Positions 1-7,410 of a DNA stretch of 14,845 nt are shown here, piece by piece. Numbering within the stretch: position 1 is the first letter of the stretch; each line of letters begins with the position of its first letter. The notes under the pieces were generated by a model. It was not told the origin of the DNA, did not search any database, and worked only from the letters and a program-made list of their open reading frames with translations. A program made the position numbers and the translations under genes. This DNA comes from an uncultured Lentisphaeria bacterium (GTDB lineage Bacteria > Verrucomicrobiota > Lentisphaeria > JABSQK01 > CAJWLW01), in the NCBI GenBank assembly GCA_913042885.1, contig CAJWLW010000093.1:1-14845 (forward strand). Reading direction: 5' to 3'.

Positions 1-741
1 CTGCTCGACGGCAAGACGAGCGTCGGAACATTCATGGGTCTCGGCAGCCCGCAGGTAACGGAAGTGCTGGCACATGCCGGGCTCGAGTGGTTGATCATCG
101 AGTGTGAGCACAGTGCCGTCGATATTCCACAAGTCGAGGAGATCCTGCGCGCCATGAACGGCACGGACACGGTCCCGATCGTGCGGATTCCGTCGGCCGA
201 TCCGGTGTGGATCCAGCGGTCTCTCGATATCGGCGGCATGGGCATCCTGGTGCCCTTAGTGAAGACCGTCGAGGAAGCGCAGGCGGTTGTCGACGCGGCC
301 CGTTATCCGCCGGCCGGCAAGCGCGGCTTCGGGCCGATGCGTGCTTCTGACTTTTACATAAACACTACGGAGTACATCAACAGCATCGACGACAATCTGC
401 TGATAGCTCTGATCGTCGAGACGAAAGAATTGGTCGACAACATGGAGGCGATCGCGGCGATCGACGGTATTGATGCGCTGTTCATGGGCGTGCGCGATCT
501 CTGTCTTTCGCTGGGGCTCGACGTCCTCAGCGCGGACTATGACACGCCGGAAGTCGATGCGGTGGTCGAGAAGATGATCGCGGTCAGCAAGGAGACCGGC
601 GTAGCGCTGGGCATCCACGCGTTCAGCGTGGAAGAACTGCAGGCGTGGCAGCAGCGTGGTTTTCACTTTCTCAGCTACAAGACCGAATACAAAATGCTGA
701 TCGACCAGGTAGAGGAAGGGCTGGCGGCAGCGCGCGGGTGA
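1..741 (+). CDS. HpcH/HpaI-type pyruvate aldolase, 5' end missing
   Basis: The reading frame is open from the first base, so the start codon lies left of the window; the methionine at 34 is internal, since family hallmarks begin at once. The family (HpcH/HpaI, 2-dehydro-3-deoxyglucarate or 4-hydroxy-2-oxovalerate aldolases) cleaves 2-keto-3-deoxy sugar acids or similar 4-hydroxy-2-oxo acids into pyruvate and an aldehyde, using a divalent metal. Seen here: an EH motif with the likely catalytic His encoded at 109-111, a VRIPS-type segment with the conserved Arg, LDIGGMGILVP followed by a YPPAGKRGFG segment, then the metal-ligand pair as IVETKE (Glu) and GVRDL (Asp). Only a few residues are missing at the N-terminus compared with the usual roughly 250. 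The Gfo/Idh gene follows 64 bp downstream, probably in the same transcript. The family is clear; the exact substrate is not. Confidence 0.88.
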   Translation: MLDGKTSVGTFMGLGSPQVTEVLAHAGLEWLIIECEHSAVDIPQVEEILRAMNGTDTVPIVRIPSADPVWIQRSLDIGGMGILVPLVKTVEEAQAVVDAARYPPAGKRGFGPMRASDFYINTTEYINSIDDNLLIALIVETKELVDNMEAIAAIDGIDALFMGVRDLCLSLGLDVLSADYDTPEVDAVVEKMIAVSKETGVALGIHAFSVEELQAWQQRGFHFLSYKTEYKMLIDQVEEGLAAARG

Positions 742-805
742 GTTGAGAAGGCATCTTATGGCAGGATGACCTGTGCTTGTTCCAGCCTGTTGCAAAGGAG
801 AATTC

Positions 806-1855
806 ATGGCCAAAAAACCGGTCAAACTAGCCGTCGCCGGGCTCGGCCGCTCGGGCTGGGATATTCATGTTGCGGGTGTACGCGGCGATGACCGCTACCG
901 TATCGTTGCGGTCATGGACCCGCTGGCGAAGCGGCGCACCGAAGCAGCTGCGGAGTTCGCCTGCGAGACCTACGACGATTACGGAAAGATGCTTCGCGCT
1001 ACGGACGCCGACGTCGTCACAGTCGCGACGCCCTCGGCATTTCACGGGCCGCAGACGATCGCGGCGCTGAAGGCCGGCAAGCATGTGGTGGTGGAAAAAC
1101 CGCTGTCGACCAGCGTCCGTGAAGCTGACCGGATGATTGCTGCAGCGGCAACGTGCAGTCGGCATCTGATGATCCATCAGAACTATCGCCTATTCCCCAG
1201 CTGCACGTTCATGCTGACGCTCGTCAAGAGTGGTAAGCTCGGCAAGCTGACGCACCTGGCTTTCAATTCTTCCAGTTACTCACGCCGCAACGACTGGCAG
1301 TGCCTTCGCGCCAACGCCGGCGGCCTGCTGAACAACCACGGCACCCACGCGCTCGATCAGCTTCTGACCCTGGTCCGCTCGCCGATCAAGGATGTGCTTT
1401 GCGATATGAAACACATCTCCGACGCCGGCGACGTCGAGGATCAGGTCACGATCCTGCTGCGGGCCGAGAACGGGGTGACTATTGGTGTCAACATCTCAAC
1501 CGCTGCGGCAACGGTTGAGCAGGCACCGGAGTGGACGATCCTCGGCAGCTCGGGCGCCGCGACGATCGCCGATGGCAAAGCGCACCTGAAATACTACGAC
1601 CCGAAGAAAGCACCGAAGATCCGGGTCCGGAAAACCACGGCAGTCGACGGCCGCAAGTACGGCAACGACGACGTGCTGCCTTGGGTCGAGGAGGCGTGCG
1701 ACGCGATCGGCCCGGACCCCGGCTCGTTCTACGATGCCGTCTACGCCACCGTACGGCAACGGAAAAAGTTCATCGTGCAACCTTCCGAAGTGCGCGAAAT
1801 GATGCGGGTCATCGACATCTGCCGCAAGCAGAATCCGGCGTTCCCGGGACGTTAG
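806..1855 (+). CDS. Gfo/Idh/MocA-family NAD(P)-dependent oxidoreductase
   Basis: This is a 349-residue cytoplasmic dehydrogenase, the usual length for the family, which oxidises or reduces hydroxyls on sugars, inositols or amino-sugar derivatives with NAD(P). The N-terminal Rossmann fold shows GLGRSG (residues 12-17). The signature EKP is at residues 97-99, with the Lys expected to be catalytic. In the C-terminal alpha/beta domain GTHALD supplies His181 and Asp184, the usual substrate-binding pair. I chose ATG 806 because AAGGAG at 795-800 sits 5 nt upstream and the Rossmann strand begins right after it; the frame is open back to 773 but those residues (LVPACCKGEF) look like leader sequence. 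It is followed by a 186 bp gap before the GH36-like gene. Family assignment is firm; substrate and reaction direction cannot be told. Confidence 0.92.
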   Translation: MAKKPVKLAVAGLGRSGWDIHVAGVRGDDRYRIVAVMDPLAKRRTEAAAEFACETYDDYGKMLRATDADVVTVATPSAFHGPQTIAALKAGKHVVVEKPLSTSVREADRMIAAAATCSRHLMIHQNYRLFPSCTFMLTLVKSGKLGKLTHLAFNSSSYSRRNDWQCLRANAGGLLNNHGTHALDQLLTLVRSPIKDVLCDMKHISDAGDVEDQVTILLRAENGVTIGVNISTAAATVEQAPEWTILGSSGAATIADGKAHLKYYDPKKAPKIRVRKTTAVDGRKYGNDDVLPWVEEACDAIGPDPGSFYDAVYATVRQRKKFIVQPSEVREMMRVIDICRKQNPAFPGR

Positions 1856-1947
1856 AGGCGTTGATTAACGCTTGCATTGTCGTGATTTTCCAGAGCACAG
1901 CCCGAGAGAAACCAACGTGCCGGGATGCCAAGTCGGGAGCGATGGGC

Positions 1948-1953
1948 TATACT
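1948..1953 (+). promoter_or_regulatory. candidate -10 element ahead of the GH36-like gene
   Basis: TATACT lies in the 186 bp gap between the oxidoreductase and the next gene, about 90 nt before the GTG at 2042. It matches the sigma70 -10 consensus at five of six positions, but I find no acceptable -35 hexamer 16-18 bp upstream and no extended -10 TG. If real, it would be an internal promoter. I see no other structure, operator-like palindrome or gene in this gap. Confidence 0.25.
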
Positions 1954-2028
1954 TCCGACTGCCTGCCGCGCAGCATCAATCGCTGGAATCTTGGAAGCGG
2001 CAACAGATGACACATCGACGCGCAACCT

Positions 2029-2034
2029 GGGAGA
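2029..2034 (+). promoter_or_regulatory. ribosome binding site deciding a GTG start
   Basis: GGGAGA precedes GTG 2042 with a 7 nt spacer. The frame is open upstream to an ATG at 1925, but no comparable site precedes that ATG and the extra 39 residues look like translated leader rather than protein. This supports starting the GH36-like protein at 2042. Confidence 0.55.
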
Positions 2035-2041
2035 AATTACT

Positions 2042-4171
2042 GTGCAATCAGGATCCACGACAGATGTATCCGAAGTCATAGTCGGCCGAGCAACGATCGA
2101 GTTGCTGACCGATGACGGCCGTTTCCAGGGCCTGGGTTCGGTGACGATCAACGGGGTCGTCGTGCGATCGGCAGCAGTGCCGTTGCGTCCTGACATTTCG
2201 ACGCCCGACGGGATTCGCTACGACGCCTTCCGCCTCGACAACATTGTGAAGGATGGCGACGATGTCGTGCTGGAAACCAGCGCTTTCGGTACGCAGGGAT
2301 TGTATGGCGAGTACCGGGACGAGTACGACAGCCAGCAGGCGTGGCCCCGGGTGGTGACCGAGCCGCTTGTCGATCGGCTCGACTGGCGGCTGCGTCCGGA
2401 GCATCTGGAGCTTGACGGTGTGCAGTATGACGGATTCTCATATGCCCTGCGGTTCCGCAGCGATTCACGTGCGATCCACCAGGTCACGATGATCACGACC
2501 TGGGAGCTTGGCGGCGCGGCCGAGGGCAACACGGTCCTCAGCCAGGGCCAAGTGAATCCGCCGGTGTATCGGTGTGAGAAAGACACCGGCTTCACCACGA
2601 CCTGCTGGCGGCAGTTGGGCTATGTCGGTGACCCGAACGGCGTGTCCTTTCAGTTCAGCGCCCGCTACAGTCCCATGCAGTGCTTCGATTTCCAGTATGG
2701 ACCGGCGGGCAGCCTGATCGGGTATTGGCCGGAGTTCTGTGATGTGCATTCGGTCGTCCAGAAGAACCCGGGCGAGGATGTCGTTTTCTCCGTGGACAAG
2801 TGTCTGCTGCCGCTGGGGTCCGATGTGAGTTTCGCGCCCAAGTCCATTCTGTTTGCCGCGTCACCGGCTGAAGGTGCCGGGGAACATCTGATGCGCGACC
2901 GCTGGCTGCGGGCGCTCGAGGAAGCCCAGCGCGTCATGCGCGATGCATTCGGTATTCGCAAGCCGTATCTGCTGCCGGAGACCGGGGTGCTGTACCGGTG
3001 CGGTTTGGACGAGCAGGGCAAACTGCTGGTGTATATCGCCGGCGAGCCGCATGAGCCGCAGGATACGCTGGCAGGTTGGGCAAAATACCTGCCGGCGCTG
3101 GCGGCAGCCGGGGTGCGACGAATTTTCCCCGAGCCCATGGCGGAATCGGACATTACAGAGATTGGTTATGACTACAAAATACAGACCGGCGTGCACGGCG
3201 ATCTGGTCATGAGTTCGATCTGCAACGTGTGGGAATATCGGATGTCGGATTTCTGGGGCGGCTGGGATGCCTGGGAAAATTTTTACCAAAAGGGCAAGGC
3301 CGCTGGCATGGAGGTCGGACACTGGATCGGGATGCACCTCTCGTGCAACGCGCCGATCCTCGCCGAACGCCCGGAGTTCGTCTGTCGCGCCGTGAACACG
3401 CGCCCGCACTCGGGTGGCTACATCATCAATCTCACTTCCGGCCTGAACTGGAATACCGCCTGTGACTGGCTGCTCGAGTCGTTCGCGGAATGGAAGCGGC
3501 ACGGTCTCGATTACATCTTCTTCGACTCGATCGGCAATCTCGGATTCATGGGCGTCGACTACCAGGCACAAATGCAGCCGAACGCCGCGGGTATCGCCCG
3601 CTTCATCGGCGGCCTGAACAAGATGGGGATCGAGGCGATTACAGTTGAAGGTGTCAGCCCGGTGGGTATCGGGCGCTTCGGCATGGCGGATAACATGACG
3701 GAAAACGTCGCGGCCAGCCACGCCGTGGCCGGGCAGAACGACTGGTCCTGGTGGGTCGGTCATGAAGACATGCTGGTCGGTACGACAGCGATCGTGCGTC
3801 CACACGCCAACCGCACGGAGCAGGAATTGCAGGCGCAGATCTTCCGGGCCCTGGCCAACGGCTCACTGCTGATGTTCGGCGACGAAGGCGATGCCGATGA
3901 CTGGCCGAAGAACCTCGAGCAGACCGCCGACGCTTATCATACCTACAATCAGGTGCAGGCGCTGATGCAATCCCGACGTTTGCTGGCGGACGGGCGCGGT
4001 GTCGAGTGGCAGGGCGAAACCGGGCGCGTGCTGTTTGCGTACACCGCGTTCGACTACGAACTGCCGTCGGGTGCCGGCGTCGAGATCGTCAAGGGACAAC
4101 AGGCGCAGCGGCTCGATGCAACCGGACCGCTGGCAACGGAACCCTACACAATCTACCGGATCTCGGAATAG
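2042..4171 (+). CDS. GH36/clan GH-D-like alpha-glycosidase, cytoplasmic
   Basis: A 709-residue protein. The first 280 or so residues look like a beta-sandwich, followed by a (beta/alpha)8-barrel to about residue 640 and a short C-terminal beta domain, the layout of GH36 alpha-galactosidases and relatives. The barrel shows HWIGMHLSCN, corresponding to the strand where GH36 enzymes have W-(I/V)-x-P. LDYIFFDS carries Asp495, at the place of the GH36 nucleophile (K-x-D in classical members), and GMADNMTE carries Asp550, at the place of the SDNTD acid/base. These catalytic assignments are my alignment by eye. There is no signal peptide, so the substrate should be cytoplasmic, for example an imported oligosaccharide or glycoside. 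The family would predict retaining hydrolysis of an alpha-linked galactoside or related sugar. Start chosen at GTG 2042 on its ribosome site. It lies 60 bp before the class II aldolase. It is divergent, so an uncharacterised GH-D relative is as likely as a true alpha-galactosidase. Confidence 0.65.
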   Translation: MQSGSTTDVSEVIVGRATIELLTDDGRFQGLGSVTINGVVVRSAAVPLRPDISTPDGIRYDAFRLDNIVKDGDDVVLETSAFGTQGLYGEYRDEYDSQQAWPRVVTEPLVDRLDWRLRPEHLELDGVQYDGFSYALRFRSDSRAIHQVTMITTWELGGAAEGNTVLSQGQVNPPVYRCEKDTGFTTTCWRQLGYVGDPNGVSFQFSARYSPMQCFDFQYGPAGSLIGYWPEFCDVHSVVQKNPGEDVVFSVDKCLLPLGSDVSFAPKSILFAASPAEGAGEHLMRDRWLRALEEAQRVMRDAFGIRKPYLLPETGVLYRCGLDEQGKLLVYIAGEPHEPQDTLAGWAKYLPALAAAGVRRIFPEPMAESDITEIGYDYKIQTGVHGDLVMSSICNVWEYRMSDFWGGWDAWENFYQKGKAAGMEVGHWIGMHLSCNAPILAERPEFVCRAVNTRPHSGGYIINLTSGLNWNTACDWLLESFAEWKRHGLDYIFFDSIGNLGFMGVDYQAQMQPNAAGIARFIGGLNKMGIEAITVEGVSPVGIGRFGMADNMTENVAASHAVAGQNDWSWWVGHEDMLVGTTAIVRPHANRTEQELQAQIFRALANGSLLMFGDEGDADDWPKNLEQTADAYHTYNQVQALMQSRRLLADGRGVEWQGETGRVLFAYTAFDYELPSGAGVEIVKGQQAQRLDATGPLATEPYTIYRISE

Positions 4172-4231
4172 AAGGAAAATTTCCGCAAAGTCTGAAAATA
4201 ATTAAAACCCCAACCCGGAGAAACCGCAATA

Positions 4232-4861
4232 ATGCAGAACATGGAACAGATCGCCAACGACATGGCGACGTACACGGACATGCTGGTCAGCTCGGGACTG
4301 CTCCATCTCAAAGGCGGAAACTGCAGTGCCCGGCTCGGTGACGATGTCGTGATCACACGCACCAAGAGCTTCAAGCAGGACATCGTCGCGGACCGTCTGA
4401 TCCGTGCCCCGGTCGATTCTGACGAGCCTGTGGAGAACGCCTCGAGCACGCTGTCGATGCATCGCTGGATCTATCGGAAGACGGATGCGCAGGCAGTCAT
4501 TCATGCGCATTCGTATTACACCGCACTGGTGTCCTTCTATGTCGACGAGTTTCGTATCATCGATGACAACGGCTTCATCTACCTGGGCGCCACCGTCCCG
4601 ATTGTTGCGGCGAAGAAGCATTGGGGCTGGGCGGAAGTGGACGAGGAAATTGCCGAGGCCCTGATCGACCATCCCGTCGTCATTCTCAAGTGGCACGGCC
4701 CGTTCGCCAAGGGCGATTCGATGGCGCAGGCCTACCACAACATTCAGGCGATGGAAACAGCGGCGCGATTTTACATGGACATCTGGCGGATGAGAAACGT
4801 CATCGGCGAGCCGGACTATGTGCCGTGGGTGGGGCCGCCGGAGTGGAGTGAGAAGAAATGA
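4232..4861 (+). CDS. class II aldolase/adducin-family protein (FucA-like)
   Basis: A 209-residue protein of the length typical for L-fuculose-1-phosphate and L-ribulose-5-phosphate type aldolases/epimerases. These bind zinc through three histidines and cleave or rearrange ketose phosphates in the cytoplasm. Seen: GGN (28-30, Asn30 in the phosphate-binding loop), HAH (His91 and His93), and WHG with His155 as third metal ligand. The segment normally reading SSExxxH, where Glu is the catalytic base (Glu73 in E. coli FucA), reads SSTLSMH at 71-77, so Thr73 replaces the Glu; Glu68 is the nearest acidic residue. GGAG at 4217-4220 lies 11 nt before the ATG. With the FGGY kinase in the window it suggests a kinase-then-aldolase pathway. 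The missing Glu means it might instead act as an epimerase, dehydratase or decarboxylase. Family sure, reaction unsure. Confidence 0.85.
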   Translation: MQNMEQIANDMATYTDMLVSSGLLHLKGGNCSARLGDDVVITRTKSFKQDIVADRLIRAPVDSDEPVENASSTLSMHRWIYRKTDAQAVIHAHSYYTALVSFYVDEFRIIDDNGFIYLGATVPIVAAKKHWGWAEVDEEIAEALIDHPVVILKWHGPFAKGDSMAQAYHNIQAMETAARFYMDIWRMRNVIGEPDYVPWVGPPEWSEKK

Positions 4862-4923
4862 CCTGGAAGTGTCAGGCATCCATTACCCACTGTGACTATA
4901 GCGGGCAATGAACGTACTGAATT

Positions 4924-4944
4924 CCGAAACCCGAAACCCGAAAC
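4924..4944 (+). repeat. three perfect tandem copies of CCGAAAC
   Basis: A 7 bp unit is repeated exactly three times (4924-4930, 4931-4937, 4938-4944) and ends 6 nt before the ATG of the next gene, where a Shine-Dalgarno sequence would be expected. No purine-rich ribosome site is otherwise visible there. A stop codon in the same frame at 4918-4920 rules out an earlier start. Copy-number change would alter the leader, not the reading frame. Confidence 0.8.
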
Positions 4945-4950
4945 CTGACT

Positions 4951-5619
4951 ATGGATTTCATTTTCATGCTGACACGCTCGGACCAGACGGTGCCGGACGG
5001 TCTCGAAGTGCTGGAGTACATTCGGCCGATCGGTCTCGAGCATATCGGTTTCAAGGACATCGGCGTTGATGTCGAAACCATGCGGGCGCTGAACCGCGAG
5101 ATAAAGGATGCCGGCGCCATAAGCTACATCGAGCTCGTGAGCCTCGACGCGGATGCCTGCCGCGAATCGGCGCACGCTGCGAAAGACATCGGGATTGACC
5201 GCCTGATGGGCGGCACAGACGTCGAGGGAATCCTGGCGGCGCTCGAGGGCAGTGACGTCAGTTACCTGCCATTTCCCGGGCGGCCATACGGCCATCCGGT
5301 CCTGTGGGAAGCAACGGCCGAGGACGTCGAGGCGCAGTGCCGCAGGTTCATCGAGATGGGCTGCGGCGGTTGCGACGCCCTCGCTTACCGCGCTGCGGAT
5401 GCCGAACCAATGGACCTGATCCGCGCCGCCCGGAAAGGATTGGGCGACGGTTACCTGGTCAACGCCGGGAGCGTCAACAACCGGGACCAGATCGCCGAAA
5501 TGAAAGCGGCGGGGTGCGACGCCTTTACGATCGGTTCGGCGGCATTCGACGGCTCCTTCTCGCCGCTCAAGGGGTCGCTGCGCTCCCAGCTCACGGACAT
5601 CCTGGAAGCCTGCCGTTGA
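4951..5619 (+). CDS. uncharacterised HisA/NanE-like (beta/alpha)8-barrel protein
   Basis: A 222-residue, single-domain (beta/alpha)8-barrel protein of the ribulose-phosphate-binding kind (HisA, TrpF, NanE and similar). The strongest evidence is the C-terminal phosphate-binding half: NAGSVNN (171-177) closing strand 7 and FTIGSAAF (192-199) closing strand 8, the two loops that hold a substrate phosphate in this superfamily. Other conserved-looking strand ends are GFKDIG (Lys35, Asp36), IELVS (Glu61) and MGGTD. SYLPFPGRPYGHP (104-116) is distinctive and may mark the subfamily. Proteins like this are sometimes labelled pyridoxine-pathway dehydrogenase (PdxA) in databases, but nothing here resembles that metal-dependent fold. 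Next to a class II aldolase and near a sugar kinase, an isomerase, epimerase or aldolase acting on a sugar phosphate is plausible. ATG 4951 is the first usable start after an in-frame stop, though the gene lacks a clear ribosome site. Confidence 0.7.
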   Translation: MDFIFMLTRSDQTVPDGLEVLEYIRPIGLEHIGFKDIGVDVETMRALNREIKDAGAISYIELVSLDADACRESAHAAKDIGIDRLMGGTDVEGILAALEGSDVSYLPFPGRPYGHPVLWEATAEDVEAQCRRFIEMGCGGCDALAYRAADAEPMDLIRAARKGLGDGYLVNAGSVNNRDQIAEMKAAGCDAFTIGSAAFDGSFSPLKGSLRSQLTDILEACR

Positions 5620-5643
5620 AAGCAGGATACCTTCGTGCCCGGG

Positions 5644-5666
5644 CAATCAAAGCCGGTCGCGCCGGC
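5644..5666 (-). terminator. weak candidate terminator between convergent genes
   Basis: The 91 bp between the barrel-protein gene and the convergent kinase gene contains several short GC-rich stem-loops. Read on the minus strand, GCCGG(5 nt)CCGGC at 5652-5666 is followed by TTTGATTG, which could terminate the kinase transcript. A second hairpin, CCCGC-TTT-GCGGG, is at 5688-5700 and a perfect palindrome TGCCCGGGCA at 5636-5645. None has a proper U-tract, so this is only a candidate. Confidence 0.3.
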
Positions 5667-5710
5667 GCCCAGGGATGACGCGCGCCTCCCGCTTTGCGGG
5701 CGATGGGGCT

Positions 5711-7204
5711 TCAGTCGTCGGTACCTTTCATCTGTGCGAGCGTCCGCAGATAGGCTTGATATGCCGCTTCATAAGCGATGCTGTCGGCCTCGTTCGGTTC
5801 ATGTTCGCGTGCCGTCTTGCTCATGGCCGCGACGGCAGAACGGAAATCGGCGAACTCGCCGACTGCGACAGCGGCAACGATGGCTGCTCCCAGTGCGGTC
5901 GATTCGCTGCTGACCGGGACCGAGACCGGCAGCCCGGTGACATCGGCCATGATCTGCGACCACAGTTCGGACGTGCTGCCGCCGCCGGAAAAACACAGGC
6001 GCTTGATCGGTGCCACGACCTCCTGCAGGGTCTCGAGGGCATGGCGTTCGGCGAAGGCGACACCTTCAAGCACGGCCCTGGCCAGATGCCCGGTACCGTG
6101 CGACAAGCGCAGCCCAACGATCATCCCGTTGGCTTCCGGCTGCCACAACGGCGTACCTGCACCGGCAAAATGCGGCACCACGACCACCCCGTCGCTGCCG
6201 GCCGGCACGCCGGCGGCCAGCGCATTTAATTCGTCGAAGCCGATAGCTTCCCCATCGCCTCTGAAATCACTCAGAAGCGTCCGGACCCATTTGTACGCGG
6301 AGCCACCGGTCAACAGCAGGCCCTGCACATCCCACTGGCCGGGCAGTGCCGAAGGCGTGCAGGTCAGCCGGGGGTCGCGTACGGGTTTGTCGGTGATCAC
6401 ACCAACCACTCCGGCGGTGCCGATATAGGCGGAGGCGGAGGCGGCGTCCTCGACGCCGGTGCCCAAAGTGAAACACGAGGCATCGGCGCCGGCAGCGACA
6501 ACCGGCGTTTGAGGGTTCAACCCGGTTGTCGCTGCCACCGCCGCGGACGTTGTGCCGACGATAGTCCCGGGCGCCACCAACTGCGGCAAAGACGCCGGTG
6601 AAAGGTCCGCAGCCGCGAGCAGCTCATCGCTCCATTCCCGGGCCTCGAGATCCATCAGTCCGAAGTACGGGCCATGGCTGTCGTCGCAGAACCATCGCGT
6701 GCCGGTCATCGCGTGCATGACAGCGGTCTGGGGATGTGCGAAGACGGCGGTTGCCTCGCAAGCCTCGGGGTATTCGGCGCGAAACCAGAGGATCTTCGAG
6801 ACAACCGGCACGTGGTCGAGGGGCACACCGGTCAACTCGGCGAAGCGACCCGCGCCCAGTCGATCGGTGAGGCGGGGCACGACCGAGCTGGACCGGTTGT
6901 CATACCACAGAATCAATGGGCCCGTGGCTGTGCCGTCGGTGCCGATGGGCAGCACGGAGCCGGTCGAACCGGTGATACCGACGGCGCGAATGTCCTCGCC
7001 GGAGATGCCGCTCGTCTGGATCGCCTCGGCCAGCAGCTCGACCGGCCAGCGCAAGAGCACGTCTGCCGGGCACTCGGCCCAACCTGGATTCGGCGACCCA
7101 ACCGGGCAGTCACGACGGGCGTTCGCGACTTCATTGCCGGCGGTGTCGAAAATGGACGCTTTTATCTCGGACGCGCCCGCGTCCACGGCGACTATGTATG
7201 GCAT
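5711..7204 (-). CDS. FGGY-family carbohydrate kinase
   Basis: A 497-residue protein, normal for xylulokinase/gluconokinase/fuculokinase-type FGGY kinases, which transfer the ATP gamma-phosphate to a sugar or polyol in the cytoplasm. Seen: the N-terminal ATPase loop DAGASEIK (Asp8 to Lys15; most members have D-x-G-T, so Ala11 is a mild departure), GWAE at 41-44, ILWYDNR (98-104) near the sugar site, VVAAGADAS with Asp241 as the likely catalytic base, IGTAGVV at 261-267, and the C-terminal adenosine-binding FSGGGSTSELW with ALGAAI. The start fits the family N-terminus; no good ribosome site lies directly upstream. It is transcribed opposite to both neighbouring operons, convergent with the upstream one and divergent from the downstream one. 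The family does not reveal the sugar; the nearby class II aldolase suggests a ketose. Confidence 0.92.
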   Translation of the reverse strand: MPYIVAVDAGASEIKASIFDTAGNEVANARRDCPVGSPNPGWAECPADVLLRWPVELLAEAIQTSGISGEDIRAVGITGSTGSVLPIGTDGTATGPLILWYDNRSSSVVPRLTDRLGAGRFAELTGVPLDHVPVVSKILWFRAEYPEACEATAVFAHPQTAVMHAMTGTRWFCDDSHGPYFGLMDLEAREWSDELLAAADLSPASLPQLVAPGTIVGTTSAAVAATTGLNPQTPVVAAGADASCFTLGTGVEDAASASAYIGTAGVVGVITDKPVRDPRLTCTPSALPGQWDVQGLLLTGGSAYKWVRTLLSDFRGDGEAIGFDELNALAAGVPAGSDGVVVVPHFAGAGTPLWQPEANGMIVGLRLSHGTGHLARAVLEGVAFAERHALETLQEVVAPIKRLCFSGGGSTSELWSQIMADVTGLPVSVPVSSESTALGAAIVAAVAVGEFADFRSAVAAMSKTAREHEPNEADSIAYEAAYQAYLRTLAQMKGTDD

Positions 7205-7237
7205 GTTTGGTCGAATGTGTTTCAGGTTTTCCCGAAA

Positions 7238-7266
7238 ACTCTACCTCCTGATCGAACAAGTGACAA
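7238..7266 (-). promoter_or_regulatory. candidate sigma70 promoter for the kinase gene
   Basis: Read on the minus strand, TTGTCA (7261-7266) and TAGAGT (7238-7243) are separated by 17 bp, matching the consensus at five and four of six positions. The leader to the kinase ATG would be under 30 nt. The motif overlaps an AGGAGG that is too far (about 40 nt) from the ATG to serve it. The rest of the 206 bp divergent region (7205-7410) has an A8 run near 7306-7313 and no convincing + strand promoter. Confidence 0.4.
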
Positions 7267-7410
7267 CCGTCTGGTTCCAAGGCACAGCGAATACTGTTCG
7301 CCGCGAAAAAAAATCGGCTCGTACAACTTGCGTCTACCCGTGGCTACGACAACGTTACGCTGAAGCTATTGCAGCAATGTACCAGCCGGAACTTCAACTC
7401 AGCGACACCC

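Noticed and set aside
1925..2041. 39-residue N-terminal extension of the GH36-like protein from ATG 1925
   Set aside because: No ribosome site precedes that ATG, the residues look like translated leader, and a candidate -10 element lies within it; GTG 2042 has a well-spaced ribosome site.
2861..3805. 314-residue open frame on the minus strand inside the GH36-like gene
   Set aside because: It lies opposite the barrel with both catalytic aspartates and has shadow-like His/Arg-rich composition.
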